Source: an uncultured Oscillospiraceae bacterium
GTDB taxonomy: Bacteria > Bacillota > Clostridia > Oscillospirales > Oscillospiraceae
Direction of reading: 5' to 3'
DNA length: 61,544 bases
Assembly: GCA_934590325.1 (NCBI GenBank)
Contig: CAKTOW010000012.1
Span: 1-61,544, forward strand
Shown here piece after piece: positions 41,884 through 49,771 of this stretch. The first letter of the stretch is position 1, and the number at the start of each line of letters is the position of its first letter. The notes beneath the pieces are model-generated. The model searched no databases and was not told the DNA's origin. It worked only from the letters and a program-made list of their open reading frames with translations. The position numbers were made by a program, and so were the translations under genes.

Positions 41884-42087
41884 TTACTTGTACACTTCGA
41901 TGGCCGCGTCCGGACACATCCGTCCGCATATCGCGCAGCCGATGCAGTTTTCCGGGTGTGCGGCCACCACGAACGGGTAGCCCTTGGAGTTGACCTCGTG
42001 TCCCACGGCCAGCACGCCCTTGGGACAGAACTTCACGCAGTAGCCGCAGCTTTTGCAGCTCTCCGCGCGGATGGTGACTTGTGCCAT
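41884..42087 (-). CDS. 4Fe-4S dicluster ferredoxin subunit
   Basis: A 67-residue 2[4Fe-4S] protein. SCKSCGYCVKFCPKG and NCIGCAICGRMCPDA carry the two CxxCxxCxxxC(P) motifs. It is the delta-type subunit of the oxidoreductase, accepting electrons from the ThDP centre. It lies 12 bases before the alpha gene. Confidence 0.95.
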   Translation of the reverse strand: MAQVTIRAESCKSCGYCVKFCPKGVLAVGHEVNSKGYPFVVAAHPENCIGCAICGRMCPDAAIEVYK

Positions 42088-42099
42088 ACCTTTTCCTCC

Positions 42100-42786
42100 T
42101 TAGATTTCATCAAGCTCCGTTTCCGAAGCGGACATACGCGGCGTGATGGGGATCAGCGGAAGCTCCGTCCTTTCCCGCACCGTGTCGTACAGGCCCGCGG
42201 GCACCGCCGCGGCTTCTACCTTGACGTAGGGGGTCAGCAGAGCAAGGCCCTTTTCCACACCGACAAGGAATTCCTCCGCCGTGGTCTGTGCCCCCAGGTT
42301 GGGGTTCAGCAGGAACCGCGGCAGACCCAGCCGCGCGGCCCGCAGCACGGCGCTCAGTGTCCCGTCGATGTGCTCCACCGTCCCGGACCAGGGGCGGTAG
42401 GGGTTCACCACGAAGTAGGCGTCCGCGCTTTTCAGCAGGTGCGCGCACCCGCCGATGAGCCGCGCCCCGGTGTCGTTGCCGCCCACGTCCAGTATCACCG
42501 TGCGCGCACTGTCCAGCAGCGCCGGGACCAGGCCGCCCACCTGGGTGGGCGCGTCGGCGGTCTGATGCTCGAAGTGTACCGTTATCCCCGCCTGTTCCAG
42601 CAGACCGGCCGCGTCCCTGGAACGCATCAGCGGCTTCGTCTGATCGAGGTCGAAGAACTCGACCCGCCGCCCGGCGCGGGCCGCCGCCAGCGCCCAGTGG
42701 ACCGCCAGCTCGGATTTCCCGCACCCGGCTTCGCCGAGGAACACTGTTACCCGCTGGGTGGGGTCCGGTATAAAAATACCCGCCAT
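42100..42786 (-). CDS. P-loop ATPase heading the 2-oxoacid oxidoreductase operon
   Basis: A 228-residue protein. TVFLGEAGCGKSELAVHWAL is Walker A (residues about 14-33). RRVEFFDLDQTKPLMRSRDA resembles a MinD/CobQ-type deviant motif. RTVILDVGGNDTGARLIGG is a Walker B/switch region with FFVVNPYRPWSG-like sequence after it. It looks like a small SIMIBI-class NTPase, as used in metallocluster or protein assembly. Being the first gene before ferredoxin-alpha-beta-gamma, an assembly or regulatory role for the enzyme is possible. No established name is known to me. Confidence 0.75.
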   Translation of the reverse strand: MAGIFIPDPTQRVTVFLGEAGCGKSELAVHWALAAARAGRRVEFFDLDQTKPLMRSRDAAGLLEQAGITVHFEHQTADAPTQVGGLVPALLDSARTVILDVGGNDTGARLIGGCAHLLKSADAYFVVNPYRPWSGTVEHIDGTLSAVLRAARLGLPRFLLNPNLGAQTTAEEFLVGVEKGLALLTPYVKVEAAAVPAGLYDTVRERTELPLIPITPRMSASETELDEI

Positions 42787-42877
42787 GGACTCCCTCCTTT
42801 GCCATTTTAAAGTGATGTTATCTCACGCTTTCCATTATAGCGCCCCCGCAGCCCCGTGAAAAGCGGGAATGTATAGT

Positions 42878-42885
42878 AGGGTATA
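42878..42885. promoter_or_regulatory. AGGGTATA site before the Vor operon
   Basis: The same 8-mer occurs twice as an inverted repeat in the buk promoter. On the minus strand it reads TATACCCT, followed by ACTATAC, which could be part of the operon's -10. Confidence 0.4.
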
Positions 42886-42946
42886 AAGAAACCTTATGAC
42901 TATCCGGCGGATCTCTGCCGGAGAATCTGCCAATTTCGCATCAATG

Positions 42947-42998
42947 TGCGACAATACCGCACGATGCCTCTTGCATTTTTTGCGTTATCCTGTAAAAT
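42947..42998 (+). promoter_or_regulatory. Promoter with upstream 22-bp element shared with 10247-10297
   Basis: The element TGCGACAATACCGCACGATG (plus CC; 42947-42968) matches the molybdate-locus element at 19 of 22 bases and also ends next to a TTGCAT -35 (42971). The -10 is TAAAAT (42993) after a 16-base spacer. Here GTGCG-ACAATAC-CGCAC also forms a small inverted repeat. It drives the second FecCD locus. Confidence 0.7.
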
Positions 42999-43032
42999 AA
43001 ACAACGTATACACTCTACAGGGAGGGAAGCCA

Positions 43033-44046
43033 ATGCACACGCCACGTCACCCCCGGCGCAGTATAGCCATCATGGTGTCAGTCCTGCTGGCGCTTTTCCT
43101 GCTGTCCTTCGTGCTGGGGCGCTACGGTGTCCCGCTGGGGCAGGTGGTGCGCATCCTCCTCTCCCGCGTGTTCCCCGTGGAGCAGACCTGGACGGACAAC
43201 ATGGCCATCGCCGTGCAGAATGTCCGTCTGCCCCGCATTCTGCTGGCCTGCCTGGTGGGCTGCGCCCTGTCCGCTGCCGGTACCGGCTATCAGACCGTGT
43301 TCCAGAATCCTATGGCCGCCCCGGACATCCTGGGCGCATCCTCCGGCGCCTGCTTCGGCGCCGCTCTGGCCATCCTGACCGGGCAGAGCACCGCTATGGT
43401 CACGGTGTTCGCCTTTCTGGCCAGTCTGCTGTCCGTGGCGCTGGTCTATCTTGTGGGGAGCCATACCCGCGGCAGCCGGGTGGTGAACCTCCTGCTGGCG
43501 GGTATCATGGTCGGCTCGCTTTTCTCGGCCGGTACGTCGTACATCAAGCTGGTGGCCGACCCCACCAACCAACTGCCCCAGATCACCTACTGGCTCATGG
43601 GCAGCCTGTCCGGCACCCGGATGCACACCGTTAAATTTGCCGCCGTCTGCATGGCCGTGGGGCTGGTGCCCCTGTTCCTGCTGCGCTGGAGGATGAACCT
43701 GCTGACACTGTCGGCGGACGAGGCCCGGGCCATGGGGGTGAACACCGACCGGCTGCGGCTGGCGGTCATCCTCTCCGCCACAGTGCTGACGGCCTCCGCT
43801 GTCTCCGTTTCCGGTATGATCGGCTGGGTGGGACTGGTGATACCCCACCTCAGCCGCCGTATCGTGGGCAGCGACTGCCGCAGGCTGCTGCCCATGGCCT
43901 GTCTGTTCGGCGCGGCCTTTCTGCTGCTGGTGGACAACTTTGCCCGCACTCTGGCGGCCACGGAGATACCCATCGGTATCCTCACCGCCTTCGTGGGCGC
44001 GCCCTTCTTCATCTATCTGATGGTGAAAGGAGGCGACCGCCCGTGA
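43033..44046 (+). CDS. FecCD family ABC permease (second locus)
   Basis: A 337-residue permease with about nine helices. AIAVQNVRLPRILLACLVGCA holds the RxPR motif. YQTVFQNPMAAPDILGASSGAC is the FecCD signature, and MIGWVGLVIPHLSRRIVGSD lies near the C-terminus. ATG 43033 follows GGGAGG; the longer frame has no SD. The promoter shares its upstream element with the molybdate genes, so a molybdate/tungstate importer of the MolB type is a reasonable idea. It is only distantly like the permease at 36485-37537. Confidence 0.93.
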   Translation: MHTPRHPRRSIAIMVSVLLALFLLSFVLGRYGVPLGQVVRILLSRVFPVEQTWTDNMAIAVQNVRLPRILLACLVGCALSAAGTGYQTVFQNPMAAPDILGASSGACFGAALAILTGQSTAMVTVFAFLASLLSVALVYLVGSHTRGSRVVNLLLAGIMVGSLFSAGTSYIKLVADPTNQLPQITYWLMGSLSGTRMHTVKFAAVCMAVGLVPLFLLRWRMNLLTLSADEARAMGVNTDRLRLAVILSATVLTASAVSVSGMIGWVGLVIPHLSRRIVGSDCRRLLPMACLFGAAFLLLVDNFARTLAATEIPIGILTAFVGAPFFIYLMVKGGDRP

Positions 44047-44825
44047 TCCTCACCGTACAGGGGCTGTCCTACGCCTACGGCAAGGCGGCGCCCGTCCTGC
44101 GTGACGTGTCCTTCACCGCGCAGAGCGGCGACTTCCTCTCCGTGCTGGGCGCCAACGGCGCAGGGAAGAGTACACTTTTCCGCTGCCTGCTGGGAGGGCT
44201 GGAGGACTATACCGGAACCATCCTGCTGGACGGACGGGACGTCCGCACCATGACACGCCGTCAGTTGGCCGCCCACATCGCCTATATCCCCCAGATACAC
44301 CGCCCCACCTTCGGCTACTCCGTGCTGGATGTGACCCTTATGGGGCTGACCCGCTATCTCTCGCCCTTCCGGTCCCCGTCGAAGGAACTGGATGCCCAGG
44401 CGCTATCCGCCCTGGAACGGATGGGCGTCGCGCACCTCAGTACCCGCAACTTTGCCACCCTCTCCGGCGGCGAGCAGCAGCTGGTGCTCATCGCTCGCGC
44501 CCTGTGCCAGCAGTCCGACATCCTGATAATGGACGAGCCTACGTCCTCGCTGGACTACGGCAACCAGCTGCGGGTGCTGCAGCAGGTGCGCACCCTGTCG
44601 GAACAGGGATACACCGTGCTGCTGTCTACCCACGACCCACAGCACGCCCTGCGGTTCTCCCGCCGGGTGCTGGCGCTGAGCGGCGGCATGGTGGCGGCGG
44701 AGGGCGATACCCGTGCCGTCCTGACACCGGACCTTATCCAAAGGCTTTACGGCGTATCCGCCGCGCTGGTGGATACGGAGCAGGGCGCCGTCCTGGTCCC
44801 CATGGAGGGTACCGATCATGTTTAA
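44043..44825 (+). CDS. ABC transporter ATP-binding protein (second FecCD locus)
   Basis: A 260-residue ATPase. Walker A is GANGAGKSTLFRCLLGG, the Q-loop is YIPQIHRP, the signature is LSGGEQQLVLIARAL, Walker B is ILIMDEPTSSLD, and LLSTHDPQHAL is the H-loop. The GTG start overlaps the permease stop (GTGA). Confidence 0.94.
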   Translation: MILTVQGLSYAYGKAAPVLRDVSFTAQSGDFLSVLGANGAGKSTLFRCLLGGLEDYTGTILLDGRDVRTMTRRQLAAHIAYIPQIHRPTFGYSVLDVTLMGLTRYLSPFRSPSKELDAQALSALERMGVAHLSTRNFATLSGGEQQLVLIARALCQQSDILIMDEPTSSLDYGNQLRVLQQVRTLSEQGYTVLLSTHDPQHALRFSRRVLALSGGMVAAEGDTRAVLTPDLIQRLYGVSAALVDTEQGAVLVPMEGTDHV

Positions 44826-45528
44826 CTGGTCGCCGGACGCCGTCCGCTTTATGGCGGATGCCTGCCGCCGCACGGACTTCCATGAAAAGCTCACCGGCCT
44901 GCTTTTGCCGCAGCTGGCGGGGGCGTCCACGGTGTGCGACGCGGGCTGCGGACTGGGATACCTGTCCCTGGCCCTGGCACCCCACTTCGCCCGTGTGACG
45001 GCGGCGGAGCGTGACGAACGCGCCCTGTCCGTCCTGCGGGACGAACTGGCCGCGCGGCAAATCTACAACGTTGAGCCCCTCTGCACCGATGTGCTCACCT
45101 ACAGCCCGGCGGAGAGGTTCGACGCCATGGTGTTCTGCTTTTTCGGCAGCATGGAGGAGATACTGGACGCCGCGGGCCGACAGTGCCGCGGCGCCGTGGC
45201 CGCCGTCGTCCGTGACGATGTATGCCATCGCTTTTCCGGTGCGCCCCGCGAGCCGGGACGCCACAGCTTCGCCCGCGCCTGCGCGGTGCTGGACAGCCGC
45301 GGCATCCCCTATACCGCGCGGCGCGGCGCGCTGGACTTCCCCCAGCCCTTCCGCACGCGGGACGATGCCCGCGCCTTCCTGACCCTCTACGGCGGGGGAA
45401 CGTACACGGAGGAGGACCTCCGCAGCAGACTTGTGTCCACCGGCGATCCGGACTTCCCGTGGCAGCTGCCCGGTGTCCGCCGCTTTGGAATAATAGCATT
45501 TACGACGAAAGAAGGAGAAACCACATGA
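44818..45528 (+). CDS. Class I SAM methyltransferase-like protein within the second FecCD locus
   Basis: A 236-residue protein. TVCDAGCGLGYLSLALAPHF is motif I and VTAAERDERALSVLRDEL follows. FDAMVFCFFGSMEEILDAAG holds motif II, and the usual GG of motif III is absent. It overlaps the ATPase gene by 8 bases and the SBP gene by 4, so it sits inside the ABC operon. Its position between ATPase and binding protein, and an analogous gene in the other ABC locus, argue for a functional tie to the transport substrate or its carrier. Confidence 0.82.
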   Translation: MFNWSPDAVRFMADACRRTDFHEKLTGLLLPQLAGASTVCDAGCGLGYLSLALAPHFARVTAAERDERALSVLRDELAARQIYNVEPLCTDVLTYSPAERFDAMVFCFFGSMEEILDAAGRQCRGAVAAVVRDDVCHRFSGAPREPGRHSFARACAVLDSRGIPYTARRGALDFPQPFRTRDDARAFLTLYGGGTYTEEDLRSRLVSTGDPDFPWQLPGVRRFGIIAFTTKEGETT

Positions 45529-46619
45529 ACAAGACGAAACGTTTGCTGGCGCTGATCCTGGCGCTGGTCATGAGCCTGAGCCTGGTGGCCTGCGGCCAGA
45601 AGGCACAGGACGAGCCCCCCGTCGAGCCCACGGAGACCACCCGTGTGTTCACCGATTCCTGCGGCCGTGAGGTCACCGTCCCCACCGATATCCAGAAGAT
45701 CGCCGTTTCCGGCCCTCTGGCACAGATCGTGGTGTTCGCCATCGCGCCCGACAAGATGGTGGGCGTGGCCAACGCCTGGGACGACACCGCCAAGGAGTAC
45801 TTTGACGCCAAGTACCTTGACCTGCCCCTGCTGGGCCAGCTGTACGGCGGCAAGGGCGAGCTGAACCTTGAGACGCTGCTGGCAGCCGCCCCCGATGTGG
45901 TCATCGACGTGGGCGAGCCCAAGGGCAGCATCGTGGAGGATATGGACGCCCTGCAGGAGCAGACCGGCATCCCCTTCGTCCACATTGACGCCTACCTGGC
46001 CTCCATGGACGACACCTACGCCCTCCTCAGCGACCTGCTGGCAATGCCCAACGAGGGCCAGGCACTGGCGGACTACTGCCGCGCCGCCTATGACAAGGTC
46101 AAGGCCGTGGTGGACGGCGTGGAGAAGGCCGACGCCCTGTACATCGCCGGTGAAGAGGGCCTGAACGTTATCGCCAAGGGCTCCTTCCACGCGGAGGTCA
46201 TCGACATGCTGTGCAACAACCTGGCCGTGGTGGACGAGCCCTCCAGCAAGGGCACCGGCAACGAGGTGGACATGGAGCAGATCCTGAACTGGAACCCCTC
46301 CTTCGTGATCTTCGCCCCCGGCAGCATCTACAGCACCGTAGCCGATAACGAGAACTGGCAGACCATTCCCGCCATCAAGGACGGCAAGTATTACGAGGTG
46401 CCCTTTGGCCCCTACAACTGGATGGGCTTTCCCCCCAGTGTCCAGCGTATCCTGGGTATGCAGTGGATGGCCAAGGTCCTGTACCCCGAGGCCGCTGACT
46501 ACGATATGTACGAGGTCACCCAGACTTACTTCCAGCTGTTCTATCACTGCGACCTGAGCATCGACCAGTACAACGCGCTGGTGGCCAACTCTCTCCCCGC
46601 TGTGGAGGCCGCCGGCTGA
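45525..46619 (+). CDS. ABC transporter substrate-binding lipoprotein (second FecCD locus)
   Basis: A 364-residue lipoprotein. The signal peptide LLALILALVMSLSLVAC ends in a lipobox Cys. VFTDSCGREVTVPTDIQKIA is the FecB/BtuF-type opening. LLAAAPDVVIDVGEPKGSIV and EILNWNPSFVIFAPG-like EQILNWNPSFVIFAPGS are typical lobe motifs. ATG overlaps the methyltransferase stop. The ligand may be an oxyanion such as molybdate or tungstate, inferred from promoter and gene neighbours only. Confidence 0.9.
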   Translation: MNKTKRLLALILALVMSLSLVACGQKAQDEPPVEPTETTRVFTDSCGREVTVPTDIQKIAVSGPLAQIVVFAIAPDKMVGVANAWDDTAKEYFDAKYLDLPLLGQLYGGKGELNLETLLAAAPDVVIDVGEPKGSIVEDMDALQEQTGIPFVHIDAYLASMDDTYALLSDLLAMPNEGQALADYCRAAYDKVKAVVDGVEKADALYIAGEEGLNVIAKGSFHAEVIDMLCNNLAVVDEPSSKGTGNEVDMEQILNWNPSFVIFAPGSIYSTVADNENWQTIPAIKDGKYYEVPFGPYNWMGFPPSVQRILGMQWMAKVLYPEAADYDMYEVTQTYFQLFYHCDLSIDQYNALVANSLPAVEAAG

Positions 46620-46627
46620 ATAAAAGA

Positions 46628-46654
46628 ATAGGGAGTGGCATAGCCACTCCCTAT
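46628..46654 (+). other. Intercistronic hairpin between SBP and XdhC genes
   Basis: A perfect 12-bp stem ATAGGGAGTGGC / GCCACTCCCTAT with an ATA loop and no T-run. It may stabilise or partly terminate the upstream transcript. Confidence 0.6.
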
Positions 46655-46675
46655 AGCCCTTGAAAGGAGAAGCGT

Positions 46676-47644
46676 ATGAACACCATCTTTCAGACCCTGC
46701 TCTATCAGCGGGAGAAGAAGCGGCCCACCGTCCTGGCCACCATCGTGTGGGACGACGGCTCGGCCCCCCGCGGAAAGGGCAGCCAGATGCTGGTGGGGGA
46801 GAGCGGACTGCTCTCCGGCACCATCGGCGGCGGCGCGGTGGAACTGCGTTCCATCCAGCTGGCGCAGGCCATGCTGGCCGGCGAGCCCGTACCCGTGCTG
46901 CACGAGTTCAAGCTCAACAAGTCCGGCGAGCTGGGCATGGTCTGCGGCGGCGATGTGACGGTGCTGCTCACCGCGGCGCCTTTGGTCGACACCGCTTGGG
47001 ACACCGTGGCCGCAGAGGTGCTGCGCCGCGTCCGCGGGCGCATCCCGGGCTATCTGACGCTGCCTATGGACGGCTCCGCACCCTGCGTCACCGGCGAGCC
47101 GGAGACCGCGGCCGACCGCCTGTCCCTGCCCCTGCCGGTGGGGGAGCGGGCGCTGATCTTCGGCGCGGGGCACATTGCCCGGGCACTGACGCCGCTGCTG
47201 CGCACCGTGGGCTTCCGGCCGGTGGTGTTCGACGACCGGCCGGGCTTCGCCGTGCCGGAGAACTTCCCCCAGGCGGATGAAACGATATGCGGCGACTATG
47301 AGCGCATCGACGACTACCTGACCGTGACCCCGGAGGATTATGTGGTCATCATGACCAACGGCCACGAGCACGACTTCCAGGTGGAGGTGCAGGTGCTGCG
47401 GAAGACCGCTGCCTACGTGGGCGTCATCGGTTCGCGGAAAAAGACCGCGTTCGTCAACCAGCGTCTCCGGGAGGCAGGCATCACCGAGGAGGCCATCGCC
47501 TTTGTCCACACACCCGTGGGCACCGCCATCAAGGCCGTTACCCCGGAGGAGATAGCCGTTTCCATCACGGGCGAGATGATATGCGTCCGCGCCACACGGC
47601 GCGAGGCGGCAGGGGAGGAGCACCATGGCTGTCCCATGCACTGA
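46676..47644 (+). CDS. XdhC family protein (molybdenum enzyme accessory)
   Basis: A 322-residue XdhC/CoxI-family protein. RPTVLATIVWDDGSAPRGKG and GTIGGGAVELRSIQLAQAML form the N-terminal domain. LGMVCGGDVTVLL is the conserved Cys-Gly-Gly. ALIFGAGHIARALTPLLRTV is a Rossmann-type domain, followed by VGVIGSRKKTAFVNQRLRE and PVGTAIKAVTPEEIAVSI. XdhC proteins insert or sulfurate Mo cofactor in xanthine dehydrogenase-type enzymes; in clostridia they also accompany selenium-dependent hydroxylases. No hydroxylase is in the window. SD AAAGGAG precedes ATG. Confidence 0.92.
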   Translation: MNTIFQTLLYQREKKRPTVLATIVWDDGSAPRGKGSQMLVGESGLLSGTIGGGAVELRSIQLAQAMLAGEPVPVLHEFKLNKSGELGMVCGGDVTVLLTAAPLVDTAWDTVAAEVLRRVRGRIPGYLTLPMDGSAPCVTGEPETAADRLSLPLPVGERALIFGAGHIARALTPLLRTVGFRPVVFDDRPGFAVPENFPQADETICGDYERIDDYLTVTPEDYVVIMTNGHEHDFQVEVQVLRKTAAYVGVIGSRKKTAFVNQRLREAGITEEAIAFVHTPVGTAIKAVTPEEIAVSITGEMICVRATRREAAGEEHHGCPMH

Positions 47645-48110
47645 GCACCTGTTCCTCACCGGGGAAAAGGGTGTGGGGAAGTCCACTTTGGTGCAATTTC
47701 TGCTGCGTGGGCGCAGACCCTGCGGATTCCAAACACGCCGGGTGACGGGGGTGCTGGAGCGCCCCTCCGTTCACCTGTTGTCCGCCAGTGGAGGACAACC
47801 CGCGGCGGAGAACCTGCTGTTTTACTGCGGGGCGTATACGTCCGAAAGGTTCGACACGCTGGGCGTGGCTGCCCTGCAGGACAGGAGCGGGGACGTGCTG
47901 CTGATGGACGAGCTTGGCCCCGCCGAGTCCGAGGCGAAGGCGTTCACCGCTGCGGTGCTGGCGGCGCTGGACGGCGATCTGCCGGTGCTGGGCGTTCTGC
48001 AGAGGGCCGACACAGACTTTCTGCGCGCCGTGGCGGCCCATCCCCGGGTCCGAGTGGTCACCGTCACGCGGGACAACCGCGACACGCTCAGGGAGACTCT
48101 GCGCTTTTGA
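47625..48110 (+). CDS. Nucleoside-triphosphatase, THEP1-like
   Basis: A 161-residue P-loop protein. HLFLTGEKGVGKSTLVQFLL is Walker A. RRPCGFQTRRVTGVLE follows, and DVLLMDELGPAESEAKAF is Walker B. LGVLQRADTDFLRAVAAHP resembles the end of DUF265/NTPase_1 proteins. It overlaps XdhC by 20 bases. Such NTPases often sit with molybdenum-hydroxylase genes; the substrate is unknown. Confidence 0.82.
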   Translation: MAVPCTEHLFLTGEKGVGKSTLVQFLLRGRRPCGFQTRRVTGVLERPSVHLLSASGGQPAAENLLFYCGAYTSERFDTLGVAALQDRSGDVLLMDELGPAESEAKAFTAAVLAALDGDLPVLGVLQRADTDFLRAVAAHPRVRVVTVTRDNRDTLRETLRF

Positions 48111-48187
48111 GTGCGGGTTTTCTCCGTCAAATCGTCCAAAACAGCTGTTTTTGATTTGTTAAAAAGGGAGAAAACAGTAAAAAGGCG

Positions 48188-48275
48188 TGGACAAGCGGGG
48201 AAACGGTGCTATAATCAACCTATCCGCAGGAGTACTCCTGCTTGCGCGTTTTATTGTTCACCCACAATAAAACGC
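48188..48275 (+). promoter_or_regulatory. Promoter and two perfect leader palindromes upstream of the surface protein gene
   Basis: TGGACA (48188) and TATAAT (48210) with 16-base spacing. Soon after come CAGGAGTACTCCTG (48227-48240), a perfect 14-base palindrome, and GCGTTTTATTGT / ACAATAAAACGC (48246-48275), a perfect 12-bp stem with a TCACCC loop. The second hairpin has no T-run after it and may stabilise the 5' end of the mRNA or regulate it. Confidence 0.7.
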
Positions 48276-48316
48276 AGGGGGATTGCGGAAATACTTAAAA
48301 CATGGGGAGTTTTACA

Positions 48317-49726
48317 ATGAAGAAGTTATTGGCAATGGCTCTGGCGCTGGTCATGGCGCTGGGCGTCACCACGATGGCGTGGGCAGACAATCCCGAGCGG
48401 ACAAAAGGTTATAAAGTGGGAGCGTCAGATTATTCTGAATTGCCTGCTGGTCCGACTAATATGACAGCGGCCGTAATTGAAGTTAACAAAGCAAATGCGC
48501 AGTACGTTCTGGATGGTGCATACGGCGATATTACGGGGAAGACTATCAAGTTTACTGAGGATATTTCAGAAGAATTGATTCTCGGAAGACCCACAAAGTA
48601 TGTCGGTAGCAATACAAAGTATTACAGCATCGGCGGCTTTGACACGGAAATCGACTATGCGGCGGCGATGGCTGTTACAGTGAACGGGCATTATACACGC
48701 ACTGTTTCTAACGTAACTTTTACGGCGGCAGACAATGTAACGGTTGCAGGATTTACGGCAAATAGCGGGCAGGTGGCGAGTAAGAATGGCAAGCAGGCGT
48801 ATGACTATGTACGTGATTCCGGAAGCTATGTCAACGCGACCAATAATGGTTACTACTGTATTGCTAATTTTGAGAATATCAAATTCGAGGGATTGACGAT
48901 CACGGGGCGTGTGGATTTTGACGGATATGAACAGAGCTGCAGATATACTGTGAACGGTATTAGCTTTGTGAACTGCACATTCCCTGGCAATGATAGCAAG
49001 ACAGACCGAGCTATCAGAATTGCCGGCAGTACGGATTCGCTCGCTCTGACAAACTTGACAGTAACGGGGTGCACCTTTAGGAATTGTAAAGAAGGTGTGC
49101 TGGCGTATAGTACGAACGGCATTGAGATAAAGAATAACACGTTTGAGAATATTGCAACAAAGGCGATTGAGTTGGGAAGCAAAGACAACGCACTTTCCGG
49201 TAGTGTTACGATAAAAGAAAACTATATCAAGGATACGAATGACAGGGCTATCCGCTTGGGTACATTCAACACGGGTGCCAGCCTGGTCGTTGAGAACAAC
49301 GTCATGGTCAATGCGAAGGATGAGAATGGTGAGATGTTCAAGGCTGAGGGTAAGCCGGATACTATCTCGTTAGAGAACAACTATTGGGGCGGTAAGGATG
49401 CTGCAACGGCAGTGAACCCCAACGGTGGTGTGACTGTGCCCACCAAGACCGGTATTGTGGGCGGTACGTTCACTGTGGATGTGACGGATTATATGGCAGA
49501 GGGCGTGGTGACCGTGGACAACGGGGACGGTACTTTCACTGTAAGAGAGCCGCAGCCCGAGCAGACTCCTCCCCGCTACTACTACAACTCCACCACCACT
49601 ACCGACACCAAGAAGGACGAAAGCAAGTCCAGCCCCAAGACGTTTGACGTCGGTGTGGGGATCTATGCGGTGAGCGCTATCCTGAGCGTCACCGGTATGG
49701 CGTATGTAGGGAAGAGAAAGTTCTGA
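48317..49726 (+). CDS. Secreted right-handed beta-helix surface protein, cell-wall anchor type
   Basis: A 469-residue protein with a signal peptide (LLAMALALVMALGVTTMAWA). Repeated short strands with Asn ladders (SFVNCTFPGNDSKTDRAIRI, VTGCTFRNCKEGVLAYSTNG, IEIKNNTFENIATKAIELGS) fit a parallel beta-helix. The C-terminus has a Thr/Lys linker, SPKTFDVG, a hydrophobic segment and KRKF, like a variant LPxTG sorting signal. ATG 48317 follows GGGGAG. The middle is clearly more AT-rich than the rest of the window. Probably an adhesin or carbohydrate-active surface protein, possibly acquired. Confidence 0.8.
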   Translation: MKKLLAMALALVMALGVTTMAWADNPERTKGYKVGASDYSELPAGPTNMTAAVIEVNKANAQYVLDGAYGDITGKTIKFTEDISEELILGRPTKYVGSNTKYYSIGGFDTEIDYAAAMAVTVNGHYTRTVSNVTFTAADNVTVAGFTANSGQVASKNGKQAYDYVRDSGSYVNATNNGYYCIANFENIKFEGLTITGRVDFDGYEQSCRYTVNGISFVNCTFPGNDSKTDRAIRIAGSTDSLALTNLTVTGCTFRNCKEGVLAYSTNGIEIKNNTFENIATKAIELGSKDNALSGSVTIKENYIKDTNDRAIRLGTFNTGASLVVENNVMVNAKDENGEMFKAEGKPDTISLENNYWGGKDAATAVNPNGGVTVPTKTGIVGGTFTVDVTDYMAEGVVTVDNGDGTFTVREPQPEQTPPRYYYNSTTTTDTKKDESKSSPKTFDVGVGIYAVSAILSVTGMAYVGKRKF

Positions 49727-49732
49727 GCAAAA

Positions 49733-49768
49733 GCAAAAAAGAAAGCCCGGAAGGGCTTTCTTTTTTGC
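49733..49768. terminator. Bidirectional intrinsic terminator
   Basis: GCAAAAAAGAAAGCCC / GGGCTTTCTTTTTTGC with a GGAA loop, between the surface protein (+) and the cNMP-domain gene (-). Confidence 0.93.
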
Positions 49769-49771
49769 GCT

